Shown here in pieces: positions 1-10,358 of a stretch of DNA of 64,000 bases. The translations under genes and the position numbers were made by a program. Position 1 is the stretch's first letter; every line of letters begins with the position of its first letter. This DNA comes from Marchantia polymorpha subsp. ruderalis (lineage: Eukaryota > Streptophyta > Marchantiopsida > Marchantiales > Marchantiaceae), in contig AP031355.1 in the NCBI GenBank assembly GCA_037833965.1, positions 21,973,501 through 22,037,500 of the forward strand. Reading direction: 5' to 3'. The notes beneath the pieces are model-generated. The model saw only the letters and a program-made list of their open reading frames with translations. It was not told the origin of the DNA and did no database searches.

Positions 1-1800
1 ATAACTAAATAATTTTTTAGCAAATTTTTTTAGAAATCACCCACCAAATCCATAATAATATGCTTCCATGATGTTCTGAAATTGGAAGATGTAGTAATAA
101 ATCGGCCGGTTTTTATGACTAATGTTGATTTGTTGACAAGCTAGACAACTTCAAATATAGGTCTTCACATCCTGCCCTATTTTGGATCAATTTTACATTC
201 GTAAGATGACCTCCGGCATCCGAATTATATTTCTCTATTATCTTTTTAACTCAATGATATAATATAACTTATCTATGACTTTGACTACAGTAACTTTCCT
301 CGCTATGTAAATGTTTATTACCATGTTACTTGATTCTACATATTTACTTATTCAACACATTTTACCCATCGTGCTAGCCACATGCTTGCATTTGGTATGT
401 GCTAATCCTCGTAACTGTTACTTTTTTTAAGGCATTGAGGTGTCTTGGAACACGGAATCCATTACAACTCCCTCACTTCCAAACTTGACGATCATTATTG
501 TTTCTAAACCGCGGACTACTTCGGAATACTAACTGTGGAGTTGCCCCAGAGAAAGGAAATTCAGCTCAAAATGTTTTTTTCACGTATGTTTCTCTGTCCA
601 CGCGCATAGATGGTCCAACTCCAAGTGGTCCATTTGTCCTTCACATTCATTACAGTCACTGACCCTGTCAGCCGCATGCTCTCACTCGTCTAATATTGCA
701 GAATTTGTATTTCCTCTTAGCGCATAGCTGGACAGTAGCTCACATTCAAGAGCTTCCTCTGCAATAAGGTAACAATGGCTGAATGTGTCCATGGTTAATA
801 GGCCTAGGTTCAAAGTTCGATGCTTCTACAGCTTTTCTTCCCATGTTTGAGTTATTCTTTCTGCATGTAGCTTAGAAACACCGGAATCATTGTGAAATGG
901 ATATATCTCCATGTGATGGTTTTGCCATCTCATGCTTACAGATAAGCAAAAGTTACTCATTCATTTCCATCAAGCAGAAGATATATGCTAACAAAGTATA
1001 TACAAGCTAGACCCACATCGAAGACCATGATTGCATCAAAATTTCCTCTTATTATTGTGCTCATCACGAAATAGCTACAATTCTCTTCACTAATTCAGGG
1101 TGCATGCTCTTTATTTGACCGTCAATCGCCTTTGAACCTGAGGATCTTTCAGTGGGTGTAAATCAGTATCATGAAGTCATCCGTTTCACGGCATTCATTG
1201 TACTGGTAAAGGATAGGTCGTTATGTTGGTTACTTCAAATCTTGTACCCACATATATATATGACACCTGAAACCCTTGGTTTCGATTACAGTGTGAAGTT
1301 GGCAAAGCTACTGGTATCCCTGATATTGCAAACTCATCTTAAATCTCGGACGAATGTTTAGAGCACATTCACTCTTCTTGAATCTCAATGAACTTGTATC
1401 AAAGAACTTGGCTATTAAGATTTTGATCGACCACTGCTTCTCATCTAGTATTAGAAAATCGTCAAACACTATGCACATGAGCAATCTACCAACAATCAGG
1501 ATTTATCAGCTCAGAGAGACTGAACAATGTATCAAGTATTAACGTAAACAGTGAATCTTACTTGAGTAATAAAGTACTGCGATTGTTGAGTATGTTTCAA
1601 ACACTTCCATAGGGTTTAGCTGGATTCTTCAACCCGTCTTGATTAGCTCAGAAAGACCTGCAACCATCTGCAAAAATGTATTTATTTTTTTCCGGTATTG
1701 AGACCGTATACATTTATGGTAAAACAGTGGAGATAGAGAATACAAGATTCCAGTCACCGAACAGTATGTGAAGTTTGGAAATCTGCGGCCATAGGAGGAG
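1..1800. other. Non-coding flank, duplicated at 4.75-5.56 kb
   Basis: I see no gene here. From about 245 onward the sequence matches, in the same order, blocks downstream of the U2 gene at 4747-5560. Examples are CACGCGCATAGATGGTCC near 600 and 4940, CACTAATTCAGGGTG near 1090 and 5055, and GGCTATTAAGATTTTGATCG near 1408 and 5442. It is the left part of duplication unit A. Bases 1-245 have no counterpart that I can find in the window. Confidence 0.7.
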
Positions 1801-1817
1801 GTGAGATGCAGCTCCAA

Positions 1818-2268
1818 TCAGTATGGGCCTGTGAAAATAGGTGGACACGACCTGAGTACCACTGGTTGGGGAGGAGGAGAAAAGCTTCTCTTGTGAAGTG
1901 GAATTGGATGTGTGGGGAACACAACAGGAGGTGGATGTGGTGACTCTGCAGCATCAGATTTCATGACAGCAACGGGAGATTTAGGAGGAGGACGGGTGTA
2001 GCTGGTGTCTGATGCTTCACGTCCGCTGCAGGCTTGTAAGAATTGCGTCCTTTGTTCCACTTCGAGGCGCAGTCGCTTCCTTCCTCTTGCTTCCTCTTTC
2101 CATCTCTGCTACGTTGATGCTACGTTGATGTCGGCCGTCTTTGTCATGATCCCCGAGATGTCTATCAGCATCACTTCTGTATTTGTGGTCGTCGTCGTGG
2201 TCATGCTTCTCGTCCTTGCCGTGGTACTCTGTGCTGTTCTTCTTATAGTGCTCATCGTTGTGCTATAA
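1818..2268 (-). pseudogene. Broken Lys/Asp/His-rich coding fragment with Pro-rich tail
   Basis: Read on the minus strand from about 2262, the frame is rich in His, Asp, Lys and Arg (for example HGKDEKHDHDDDHKYRSD), as in the charged regions of RNA-processing proteins. At 2109-2130 an 11-bp unit (CTACGTTGATG) stands twice in tandem and shifts the frame. Different frames continue on either side of it, and a Pro-rich frame (PPPKSP, SPPPQP) runs on to about 1818. No ATG or flanking exon is clear. It may be a decayed gene piece or an exon of a gene that I cannot assemble. No family is assigned. Confidence 0.35.
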
Positions 2269-2270
2269 CT

Positions 2271-2631
2271 TGCGGTTGCGCTTACAGGCGCTTACAGTCG
2301 CGTTTTCTCCAGCTGAGCACCTCACCCTCCCAGTGATAACAAGTAGCGTCAGATCTCGCCGATGTAGACCTACTGATATGTACATTCTGGAAGCACCCCA
2401 TGTTTGAATTGCTGTTCCCTCATGAGTGACCTCAGGGTTGCGCTTGCCACAAAGGCAGCGGGAGGCCACACTGGTGACTGCGATGCAAAGATGACTTTAA
2501 TAACAGGGCTACTATATTCCTGAGATCCACTGTAGTCTGCAACGTGCTATTACGGTTTGACTAATTACACACAAAACATGTCACGAAACGAAACACAAAC
2601 ATGAAACGAAACGAAACCATCCTGGCAACCC
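2271..2631. other. Non-coding, shares a repeat with unit B
   Basis: I see no gene. Bases 2509-2631 (CTGAGATCCACTGTAG through ACCATCCTGGCAAC) match the roughly 146-bp sequence that is tandemly doubled downstream of the second LBD gene at 5572-5862. That marks the homologous 3' flank of the first LBD copy. Confidence 0.6.
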
Positions 2632-2634
2632 CAA

Positions 2635-2745
2635 CTGCTGGACCAAGTGAACTTTTTGGAGGAAAAGAAGCGCCCGGGACAGACTGAGCAGTCAAGTAGT
2701 ACCCCCAATCCCTCAACCGGGGAATATCTTAATAATCTTCGTTAA
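2635..2745 (+). pseudogene. Inverted copy of the LBD C-terminal coding end
   Basis: On the plus strand the sequence encodes LLDQVNFLEEKKRPGQ, then a Ser/Pro/Thr-rich tail and a TAA at 2743-2745. The neighbouring minus-strand LBD gene ends in LLDQVNNLEEKKRTGQISQ. This is therefore a head-to-head inverted duplicate of the last LBD codons. Compared with the gene it retains about 43 extra bases between GGGACAGA and TATCTTAATAATC. The gene seems to have lost that stretch and with it its longer tail. There is no start codon or LOB domain, so this is a fragment. Confidence 0.75.
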
Positions 2746-2764
2746 CGAGGATTATTGAGATATC
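2722..2764. repeat. Inverted-repeat centre between LBD tail copies
   Basis: The left arm GAATATCTTAATAATC (2722-2737) and right arm GATTATTGAGATATC (2750-2764) are near-perfect reverse complements around TTCGTTAACGAG, itself centred on the palindrome TCGTTAACGA. This is the symmetry point of the inverted LBD-tail duplication. Confidence 0.8.
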
Positions 2765-3135
2765 TGTCCCGTGCGCTTCTTTTCTTCCAAATTGTTTACT
2801 TGGTCCAGCAGTTCCTGAACTTCATCTTGCAACTCCAAGATTCTTGTCTGCGTCAACGAGATGGCGCCCGAGCATCCGTAAACCGGATCCTTCATTCTCG
2901 CCTCGGCCTCGAAAGCCAACGAGGTCACCGCATCTGCTCGGCTCGATTCTGGCAAGTCCTGCAATATCTTGGTGACATTGCTGGCCCCGAAAATTCTATG
3001 CACATTCGCAAACTTCAAAGGCTGATCTGCAGGAAAGTAAGGTGCGAATACGCACTCGGCCGTGCACTTCCGTCGTAGAAATTTACATGCTGCGCAAGGC
3101 GAGCTCGAAGAGCTCGCTCCGCTAGTGTGGGACAT
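2752..3135 (-). CDS. LBD (LOB-domain) transcription factor, copy A
   Basis: This encodes 127 aa from an ATG at 3135. It carries the LOB-domain zinc-finger-like motif C-x2-C-x6-C-x3-C (CAACKFLRRKCTAEC, residues about 14-28), then FAPYFPADQPLKF, a GAS block around VHRIFGASNVTKIL, the conserved RADAVTSLAFEAEAR and DPVYGC stretch, and a Leu-rich coiled-coil end (ILELQDEVQELLDQV). Known family: plant-specific class I LBD proteins are nuclear DNA-binding regulators of organ boundaries and meristem output. The single exon is shorter than usual because the tail is cut by a deletion of about 43 bp next to the inverted repeat. A paralogue lies at 5872-6294. The functional residues look intact, so this is the more likely working copy. 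Confidence 0.9.
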   Translation of the reverse strand: MSHTSGASSSSSPCAACKFLRRKCTAECVFAPYFPADQPLKFANVHRIFGASNVTKILQDLPESSRADAVTSLAFEAEARMKDPVYGCSGAISLTQTRILELQDEVQELLDQVNNLEEKKRTGQISQ

Positions 3136-3350
3136 CGTGCGAACTGGCGATACCTCGCGTGCTGGTCGACAATCTGAGGTATATTGTGATCATTGTAAAC
3201 TATATGTGAAATCAAAATGCGGTCTAACTCCCCAAATTTGGGTACCAGAACAGTCCCAACTTTGTTTCCGAGCCGCGTTAGAGTCATCAAGGGAGCAGTG
3301 GTGAGCATCTTCACATCTGTTCGTTGCACCGACATGTTTTCTAGGATGTT
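3136..3350 (-). promoter_or_regulatory. Upstream region of LBD copy A, conserved with copy B
   Basis: The 200 bp upstream of the ATG are about as similar to 6295-6485 as the coding regions are to each other. The duplication therefore carried the promoter or 5'UTR. I see no clear TATA box. Confidence 0.5.
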
Positions 3351-3530
3351 ACAGATTTTAGAAAATAACCGATAACGGTGAAGAGAACTAATCTGGGTCC
3401 AACGACAATTTACAGATTTTAGAATATAACCGATAAATGCGAAGAGAACTAATCTGGGTCCAACGACAATTTACAGATTTTAGAATATAACCGAAAAATG
3501 TGAAGAGAACTAATCTGGGTCCAACGACAC
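3351..3530. repeat. 61-bp tandem repeat, three copies
   Basis: Copies start at 3351, 3412 and 3473. Each begins ACAGATTTTAGAA and contains GAAGAGAACTAATCTGGG and TCCAACGACA. Unit B has only one shortened copy near 6502, so the repeat expanded in unit A after the duplication. It lies upstream of the minus-strand LBD gene. Confidence 0.9.
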
Positions 3531-4485
3531 TGCACTTCCAACGCATCTTGCGCGACGTGGCTCAAGTCGGCGGCTGTGTATACCAAAAACAAACGGGGAA
3601 AATCTCCAAGCTGCGCGACGTGGCTCCCGTCGAAGGCTAACACTACAAGAACTTTCGAAGCCAGCATTAGCAACGCTTCTCGGAGCTTCGACCGACACTC
3701 CTGCGACTCCAAGTAACGGGGCGGAGATGTGAAGAAAATCTTCACATCTCCGCTGCGTGAAGAAAATCTTCACGTCTACATGCACGTGAAGATTTTAAGA
3801 AAAGCAATCTGAAGTAAAAAAAGAGCTAAAAGTAATCTGAGTGCAGACGAATCATCCTTTATTGTCAACATTCGGATTGAATCCATCATGCATTTCACAA
3901 GTAAATAGTCCGTCTGAGTGCTGTGTCCAAACTTCAGGCCAGACAGAAAGCAGTTGGGAACTTGAAGATGTAGAGACCCTTCGCAGGTTTCATACATACC
4001 TAGACCGAGGTTTGAGATCTCCTCGAGCTTTTCTTGAGAACGTCAAGATATTGCCTTCGGAAGGTTCGAACCCTCACACTGTCAAGCGCAAGGACTTCAT
4101 ACTTTTCATAGAGGCTGGGATCCGTGTTTTCAGGTTCCCATGCAACGTTCACTTCAGAAACAGATTCAGCTTAGACTGGCGTATTTTGTCCAATTTCCTA
4201 ATGTCACTTTCTACTTACTACGAATCATAATTAGAATCAATCGTCACGGCTGCGAAGGCTCTACTTCTTCCTGCACGAGTGTTGGACGGCATCGGTTTGA
4301 CACACCAGGTGCTAGATTTTACGAAGTCTTCAAGCCCAGCCTGCGTCCATGGAAGGTCAGTGCAGTGGTTCCAGTGCAGATAGGGCAACCATGATGCAGG
4401 TTCGCCCTCAGTTCCCAGACAGATGAGTATGCCACTCTTGTTGCCTTCCTACTTGTGGTGTTTGGTTTCCTCGTGAGAGGAAAGA
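3531..4485. other. No convincing gene; clustered small palindromes
   Basis: At 3728-3797 the palindrome GTGAAGAAAATCTTCAC occurs twice, followed by CACGTGAAGATTTT, which contains a CACGTG G-box core. A 129-codon frame at 3841-4230 begins with GTG, has no recognisable domain, and I do not call it a gene. Confidence 0.6.
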
Positions 4486-4681
4486 GGGCTGCGCCTGCCA
4501 GGGAAATAGTGCTATACCAAGGCGACGCTGGCGAGTCGGAAACAGCGAGCTGCCCCGTTGGACTCGCACCCGTGAGAGAAATTAGATTAATATCGTGAGG
4601 GTCGATGACCCTCGTATCAGATATTAAACTGATAAGAACAGATACTACACTTGATCTTAGCCAAAAGGCCGAGAAAGGTAT
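4486..4681 (-). ncRNA. U2: U2 spliceosomal snRNA
   Basis: Read on the minus strand from 4681, the 5' end is ATACCTTTCTCGGCCTTTTG, followed by GGCTAAGATCAAGTGTAGTA. That includes GUAGUA, the sequence that pairs with the intron branch site in the spliceosome. Stem IIb is a perfect GAGGGTCATCGACCCTC. Two further hairpins follow (a GCGAGTC/GACTCGC stem, then one closing near CAGGCGCAGCCC), as in stems III and IV. The length of about 196 nt fits plant U2. One oddity is the Sm site, where AAUUUCUCUC replaces the usual A-U-rich run (AUUUUUG). It may be a variant gene or a pseudogene copy. The 3' end is set by analogy. Confidence 0.9.
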
Positions 4682-4760
4682 AGTTATCTGACGGGGCTCT
4701 CGAGTTTATGTATCTCACGAGAAGCGCCCAGGTTCCGCCTCTGTTATGGGTTTAACTCAA
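4682..4760 (-). promoter_or_regulatory. Putative U2 snRNA promoter
   Basis: About 25-32 bp upstream of the U2 start, on the minus strand, lies ATACATAAA, a TATA-like element at the spacing used by plant snRNA genes. Around -65 to -72, AAACCCATAACA only loosely resembles the plant upstream sequence element (RTCCCACATCG). The TATA element is plausible and the USE is doubtful. Confidence 0.4.
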
Positions 4761-5571
4761 CGATTTACTGTTGCTTATCTAAGACTTTGACTACAATCCC
4801 TTTCCTTACAGTAACCATATTCCTCGACGTGTTCTTGATTCTCTTTCTTTCCTTATACAGTATATGGATAACAAATCGTCGAGGTGCACAAGAGAAAGAA
4901 AACTCGATTCAATTTTTTTTCACAGCCATCTTTCTCTATCCACGCGCATAGATGGTCCATATCGCTCGACGTATTCTGGTTTATTTTGCCACATTCATGC
5001 ATAACGTCCTGCGCCAATTGGGGATTTTGCTCATCAAGTAATTGCTACAATTATCATCACTAATTCAGGGTGATTTCAAGGGTGTGAGCTCAATCCATCG
5101 CCTCTGGACCTGAGGATCTTTCCGTGGGCGTGAATCAGTTGCTGCGAAACTGCAAGCAGTTGTGAAGAGTTTCAAACAGCCAACTCAACTGTTGGGATGA
5201 AATGGGTGAATGAACATTTCAAGCTATTTATTATAAATGATAATCGATACGTGATAATGTTGGTCACTTTGAACTTGGTACCCACATTAATATGAAACCT
5301 GCAATCTTCGGTTACCCTGAAGGGTTCACATACTAACTGATGTCCTTGACCTATATTATTCATCCTGGATCTAGGAAGAGTTGTAAGAGCAAGATTATGA
5401 TCCTGGAACTAACTCATCGGGCTCATCATGACTAATTATCATGGCTATTAAGATTTTGATCGACCACGACTTCTAGGCTAGTGTTCGGAAAACGTCATAA
5501 ACAATGCACATTATGGAGTTTCCAGCAATCACAAATATCAGGCTGGGATAGACGTCACGAAACCTCAAATA

Positions 5572-5862
5572 TTTATGTTTATTATTTATATCTATAATAC
5601 TATATTTCTGAGATACACTGAAGTGGACGTGCCATTACGGTTTGGTTAATTACACACAAAACATGTCAGGCAACGAAACCCTTGACATGCTGTAACCATC
5701 TTGGCAACTTTATTACTATTTATGTTATTATTTATATTTCTAATACTATATATCTGAGATCCACTATAGTGGACGTGCCATTACGGTTTGACTAATTACA
5801 AACAGAACATGTCAGGAAACGAAACCCTTGGCATGCTGTAACCATCCTGGCAACTAGATTAC
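5572..5862. repeat. 146-bp tandem repeat, two copies
   Basis: Copies at 5572-5717 and 5718-5862 share TTATTATTTATAT, CTGAGAT, GTGGACGTGCCATTACGG, ACATGTCAGG and TGCTGTAACCATC. One copy lies at the matching place in unit A (2509-2631). It lies just 3' of the second LBD gene. Confidence 0.85.
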
Positions 5863-5871
5863 TAGAGAAGA

Positions 5872-6294
5872 TTATTTACACTGTTCAGGGATTGGGGGTC
5901 CACTTTGCCCTTGCCCCTGAGTCAGTCTCATGCGCTTCTTATCCTCGAAATAGTTTAGTTTCTCCTGCAGTTCCGCAACTTCTTCTTGCAACTCCATAAT
6001 TCTGCTCAGCGTCAACAAAATGGCCCCCGAACATTCGTATACCTGATCCTTCGTTCTCGCCTCGGCCTCGAAAGCCAACGAAGTCACCGCATCTGCTCGG
6101 CTCGATTCTGGCAAGTCGTGCAATATCTTGGAGACATTGCTGACCCCGAAAATTCTATGCACATAATAAAACTTCAAAGGCTGATCTGCAGGAAAGTAAA
6201 GTGCGAATACGCACTCGGCCGTGCACTTCCGTCGTAGAAATTTACATGCTGCGCAAGGCAAGCTCGAAGAGCTCGCTCCGCTTGTGTGGGACAT
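5872..6294 (-). CDS. LBD (LOB-domain) transcription factor, copy B
   Basis: This encodes 140 aa from an ATG at 6294, very similar to copy A. The cysteine motif CAACKFLRRKCTAEC is intact. Two otherwise conserved positions differ: FAPYF is FALYF, and the GAS block reads VHRIFGVSNVSKIL (GAS to GVS), with FANVH changed to FYYVH. The coiled-coil end (LQEEVAELQEKLNYFEDKK) and a longer Gln/Pro tail (GQGQSGPPIPEQCK) are kept, so copy A, not B, has the shortened tail. The protein may bind DNA, but the GAS-block changes suggest relaxed constraint. It lies in unit B of the tandem duplication. Confidence 0.87.
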   Translation of the reverse strand: MSHTSGASSSSLPCAACKFLRRKCTAECVFALYFPADQPLKFYYVHRIFGVSNVSKILHDLPESSRADAVTSLAFEAEARTKDQVYECSGAILLTLSRIMELQEEVAELQEKLNYFEDKKRMRLTQGQGQSGPPIPEQCK

Positions 6295-6660
6295 CGTGTG
6301 AACTGGCGATACCTCTCGTGCGGGTCGACAATCTGAGCTATATTGCGACCATTGTGAACTATATGTAAAATCAAAATGATGTCTATTGCCCCAAATTTGG
6401 GTTCCAAAACGGTCCCAATTTTGTTTCCGAGCCGCATTAGAGTAATCAAGGGAGCGTTAGTGAGCGTCTTTCGTTGCACCGACATGTCTTCTAAGATGTT
6501 ACAGATTTTAGAATAAAAATTTAGATGTGAAGAGAACTAATCTGCACTTCTAACGCATCTTGCGCTTCGTGGCTCAAGTCGGCGGCTGTTTATACAAAAA
6601 AACCAACTGGAAATTCTCCGAGCTGCGCGACGTGGCTCCCGTCGAAGGCTAACACTATAT

Positions 6661-9529
6661 GTTCTTGTAGTGTCAGTCGCTGCCCAAGAATGATCTACCT
6701 ATCACAACACTCTCGCCTCGGTTGTCTGATGTGTGCCATTACGAACAAGAATGGCCCATCATCAGCTTCGACTAAGCTCGTCCGGATTCACTTCTCCGTG
6801 TTCATTGATGTATGTGTTACGATTTGCTTCCAAAATTAAAGATAAGAGAAAATTTTCAGAACGTAAGTCACAATAAACCAACTTTTAACCACATCAGAGT
6901 ATATAACACATTTCGGGGTAATCACATACATAAGTTACTCGGCAGAGCTCAATTCACTTCTTAGTCTCAGGATTACTGTCCTTTCCGCTTGTGATTTGTT
7001 TTAATGGATACATAAACCTTCAAGCACATCTCGGTCATACATCTCAGACAAATTACGATCTGTGGGAAAGAATTTACTGAAATGTGAATAAACGAAAGTG
7101 GAAAATATTCAAGCATCGGCAGCCGCGGAACTGGCACCTTCCAACAGCTCTTCTTTCTTCTATCCACACACAGACCTTTTATTCCACACTTAGATTCACT
7201 TCGGATTCTTCTCCTAACCCCTTGCCCTGGATTCAACAGCTCATAAAATGTCCAGGAGAAGAAATTCTTTCATGAGAAAAACATGAGCGTGACCAACATA
7301 CAAATCATCTTTAGTGTAGTGAAAGCACACATCTTTTTAGACTAGACGGAGCACGAAGAAAATCGGATATTGACTACTATGAATGAGACAGAATGGACGA
7401 TTCGTTCTTGGAAGAGTACATTTGGGCAGAGAGATCATTTCTCGCCTTGTAGTTAATAAGTAGAAAGAGCACTGTATTTCCTACAAGATCACTTATCCAC
7501 TTATATTGGCTCCCCGTACGAACAATCAACGCTTATGATAGCGTCAACGATTGGTTCTTGCGTATACCATTTGCAGGCGAAAAATTTTCGGCGTTGTCTC
7601 ACGTACACGAAATAAGAGGAAGAGGGACAAACCTGACGTACATGTTCCAAGGTAAACGAGTGAGGTCAAGGGCACAACTCCATAGAAGGGTCACGGTCTG
7701 CTGTCAAGTCTCCGAAACGCCGGCATAATTTGATCTAATGCAGGGCTTTGCTTTGATAAGCTATTTGGAGTGGTTAGGTTGTGCCTTGATACTTCCTGAC
7801 TTTACAAATCAAGACATGTCACAACAACACCCTTCCGATTCCTGATTCACTTGCTTCTCGGCTTAGAGTCTTCGTGCAGTCTTTCCTTTCGACAAACAAC
7901 ATGACGACTTACACCTCGCACGTGATTTCAAATCAGACGTTACTGTAATTCCATAACTATTTTGGTATGTAAGACTCGGCGTCATAGTTCCACAGTGAAC
8001 TTCGAATCTCCTCATTCACACTATATTTGGGTATGAGAGAGTGGGCGTCATAAATTCAGTGGACTTGATCTTCTCCTTACACTTACCTCCTGTCCACAGG
8101 AAAGCTATGTTAACTTATTGGGACCTCGATCTTCGAACTCGAATCATGACTGATCTGTGCCGTGCTCTACATGGTACAATAAATACATCCAACCTCTGAT
8201 GTTTGTTCAAAATTGAATTGAATCCGACACATACTACAAAATGGTGTTCAGTCAAAAGGTTGACTCAGGAAGAACGAGAGAAGCTTCACGACCCCATACA
8301 CAAAAAAATCGTGACAACTATAGTTTTAGACAAATTTCAGAATAAATAAACGACACATCACTTAGAGTATTCAAATCTAACTATTGACTAGCTATCTTAG
8401 AAAATCCATTACTGAAGAGATGACACACAACAAAGCCTTACTCGACGTTGCGGATGTGATCTTCATTTCTGAGGATCAATTTCCACAAAGATAAACAAGA
8501 CGTATGCCAACAACAGACGTGCGCAGGTGAGAAGAACAAATTTGCTGTAATCTTCTACAACAAAGCATCAACGACAAATCGTCTGTACACAAATGAGAAC
8601 ATTATCACACAGGTATAATACACCTAAATAAGGTTGGAAAAGAACTCACAAGAGTGCAACTCACGACAACGAACAAGAAAGGAAAAAACATTGCCAATGT
8701 CTACATTAACGTTAGTAGATACGGCACCCAAGTGAGGATATGGTATGCAAGAGAACGGATGTAAGTAAGATGATGGTTAGAAGATTCATGTTGATGAAGA
8801 TTTTACTAGAACGAAAGTAGAGGAGGAAAGTAACAGATTGTGAACAGTATACGAGCATACTTAACAGAAACGGATCTGCAAAATTAAGTGAAAACACACA
8901 TGATGGAGAAAATTCAAAACTGTCAATGGAGAAACCAGTACTCGATAGAAAACTGTGGAGTTCAAGTGAAGAGCAAAGGGAATGTATTGTGAAAGTTACA
9001 TGTACTTAACGTAAGAACTAGGAAAGTGCAGTGAGCATAAACAAGCACATACCAAAGTAGAGTAATAGGGAGAGTCGATATAACCCGTTCGATGCCCGTG
9101 CATATTAATATCGCTTCCTTAAATAGAACCAACAGCTAGCACCTTGGAAAATTCGATGTAAACGTAATGACAAAGGTAACAAACGTAATGACAAAGATAA
9201 CGAAGCAATGAAAAAGGTCAGTCAGATGCAAACCTTACCACAAAGCACGCTTACTGCTTTGCCTTCATCACAGACCAGATGAAAACACATCTGCATACGG
9301 AGGTCCAAGCATCTCATCGTGGTAAATGCGTCACCTTAAATCCGAAGGATGATGGAAGTGAGTGGCACTTAAAGCTCCGTAACACACGGACTTGATCTCA
9401 CTATTAGTGGAGACTACGTGTCCATGCTAGTACAGATTCAATTCGCCTAGAAAGAATGGTTTATAATCCGAAATTTCTAAAATTCGAAACAAAATTACAA
9501 CAGCCACTTTCAGCTGAAATGCACTTGTA
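6661..9529. other. No gene recognised
   Basis: Only short frames without domains are present on either strand. A 21-bp unit (AACGTAATGACAAAG...) is doubled at 9161-9202. The last few hundred bases probably hold the 3'UTR of the minus-strand gene that ends at 9530. Confidence 0.6.
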
Positions 9530-10354
9530 TCATGGACGTTCTAGTTCACTTTTGTCCATGCCTGGTTTATCTGTCAAATCATTTTCACTGTGCTTCCCAT
9601 TGCCATCGTGATGTCTGTGATGATGATGATCCTTCTTGTGCCTTGTACTTCTCTTCCTATCTCCTACAATATCCGTATCATAGCTATCAGATTCATCATC
9701 TCCAGCTCCTTGTTTCCTCCTTCTCGACTCCTTACGTTCTTCGGACCCCGAGTCTTCTCGATCAGAGCTGCGCCGTTTTCTTCTGGGTCGCTCTCTCCTG
9801 TCTATGTCTGAACCAGAGTCGTCATCAGGGCTACGTCTTCGCCTATTCGACCTTCCCCTGTGATATTCTACGTCAGAGCCCTCATCTTCAAAACTGCGCC
9901 TCTTTCTCCTGTGCCTATCCTTATGTCCATCCGAACCTGATGATATATATCTCTCGGAGCTCGAATGGTACCGTCGGTGATGCCTCCTAGACCGCCGCTT
10001 GAGGGTTTTCTTCTCAGCCTCCTCGTCAGAGCTCCAATCTTCAGAATCGGAACTAGAAGTAGAATCGTCATCCCTTTTGTGTTTCTTCGACGGCTTCCGC
10101 TTCTGTTTCCTACGCCTCCTCTTCGATCTCTTTTCCCTCTCGGAATCACTCCCGTCGTCGCTCGACTCTGAGATTGAACTTCTTTTCTTCTGTCTCTTCC
10201 GGGCCTTCTTCTCTCCTCTCGCTTTGGCTTCCGCTTCCTCTATAGCTCTCTGTCCAGCTTCGAGCCTCTGCTGCCACTTCAAAGGGGCTTCTTTTTTCTC
10301 AAGAGCTTTCTTCTTCTTCTCCTCGACCAGTTTAAGGAACTTCGCGCTGTCCAT
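9530..10354 (-). CDS. FAM133-like Lys/Arg/Ser/Asp-rich nuclear protein
   Basis: This encodes 274 aa from an ATG at 10354 in one open frame. The N-terminus MDSAKFLKLVEEKKKKALEK, then KEAPLKWQQRLEAGQRA, forms a charged helix like that of plant proteins annotated as FAM133-like. The rest is low complexity: basic clusters (KKARKRQKKR, KRSKRRRRKQKRKPSKKHKR) alternating with acidic Ser/Asp runs (SSDSEDWSSDEE), and a His run near the C-terminus. It contains several candidate nuclear localisation signals and casein-kinase-like sites, which suggests a nuclear, RNA-processing-linked role; that role is an inference. A splice acceptor (TTTTAG) sits four bases before the ATG, so the 5'UTR is probably spliced. 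Confidence 0.75.
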   Translation of the reverse strand: MDSAKFLKLVEEKKKKALEKKEAPLKWQQRLEAGQRAIEEAEAKARGEKKARKRQKKRSSISESSDDGSDSEREKRSKRRRRKQKRKPSKKHKRDDDSTSSSDSEDWSSDEEAEKKTLKRRSRRHHRRYHSSSERYISSGSDGHKDRHRRKRRSFEDEGSDVEYHRGRSNRRRRSPDDDSGSDIDRRERPRRKRRSSDREDSGSEERKESRRRKQGAGDDESDSYDTDIVGDRKRSTRHKKDHHHHRHHDGNGKHSENDLTDKPGMDKSELERP

Positions 10355-10358
10355 ACGT

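Larger units (their letters stand above)
4747..6660. repeat. Segmental duplication, unit B
   Basis: This block repeats the content of about 245-3660: the non-coding flank, then the minus-strand LBD gene, its upstream region, and a final shared stretch (ACGCATCTTGCG, AGTCGGCGGCTGT, GTGGCTCCCGTCGAAGGCTA). Unit A is longer because of extra sequence (1.5-2.5 kb), the 61-bp repeats and the inverted LBD tail. The homology begins only about 65 bp upstream of the U2 start. Confidence 0.8.

Noticed and set aside
4050..4080. GGTTCGAACC, resembling a tRNA T-loop
   Set aside because: The surrounding bases do not form the T stem or the rest of a cloverleaf.
3841..4230. 129-codon plus-strand frame between LBD copy A and U2
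   Set aside because: It starts with GTG, has no domain and no supporting splice signals.
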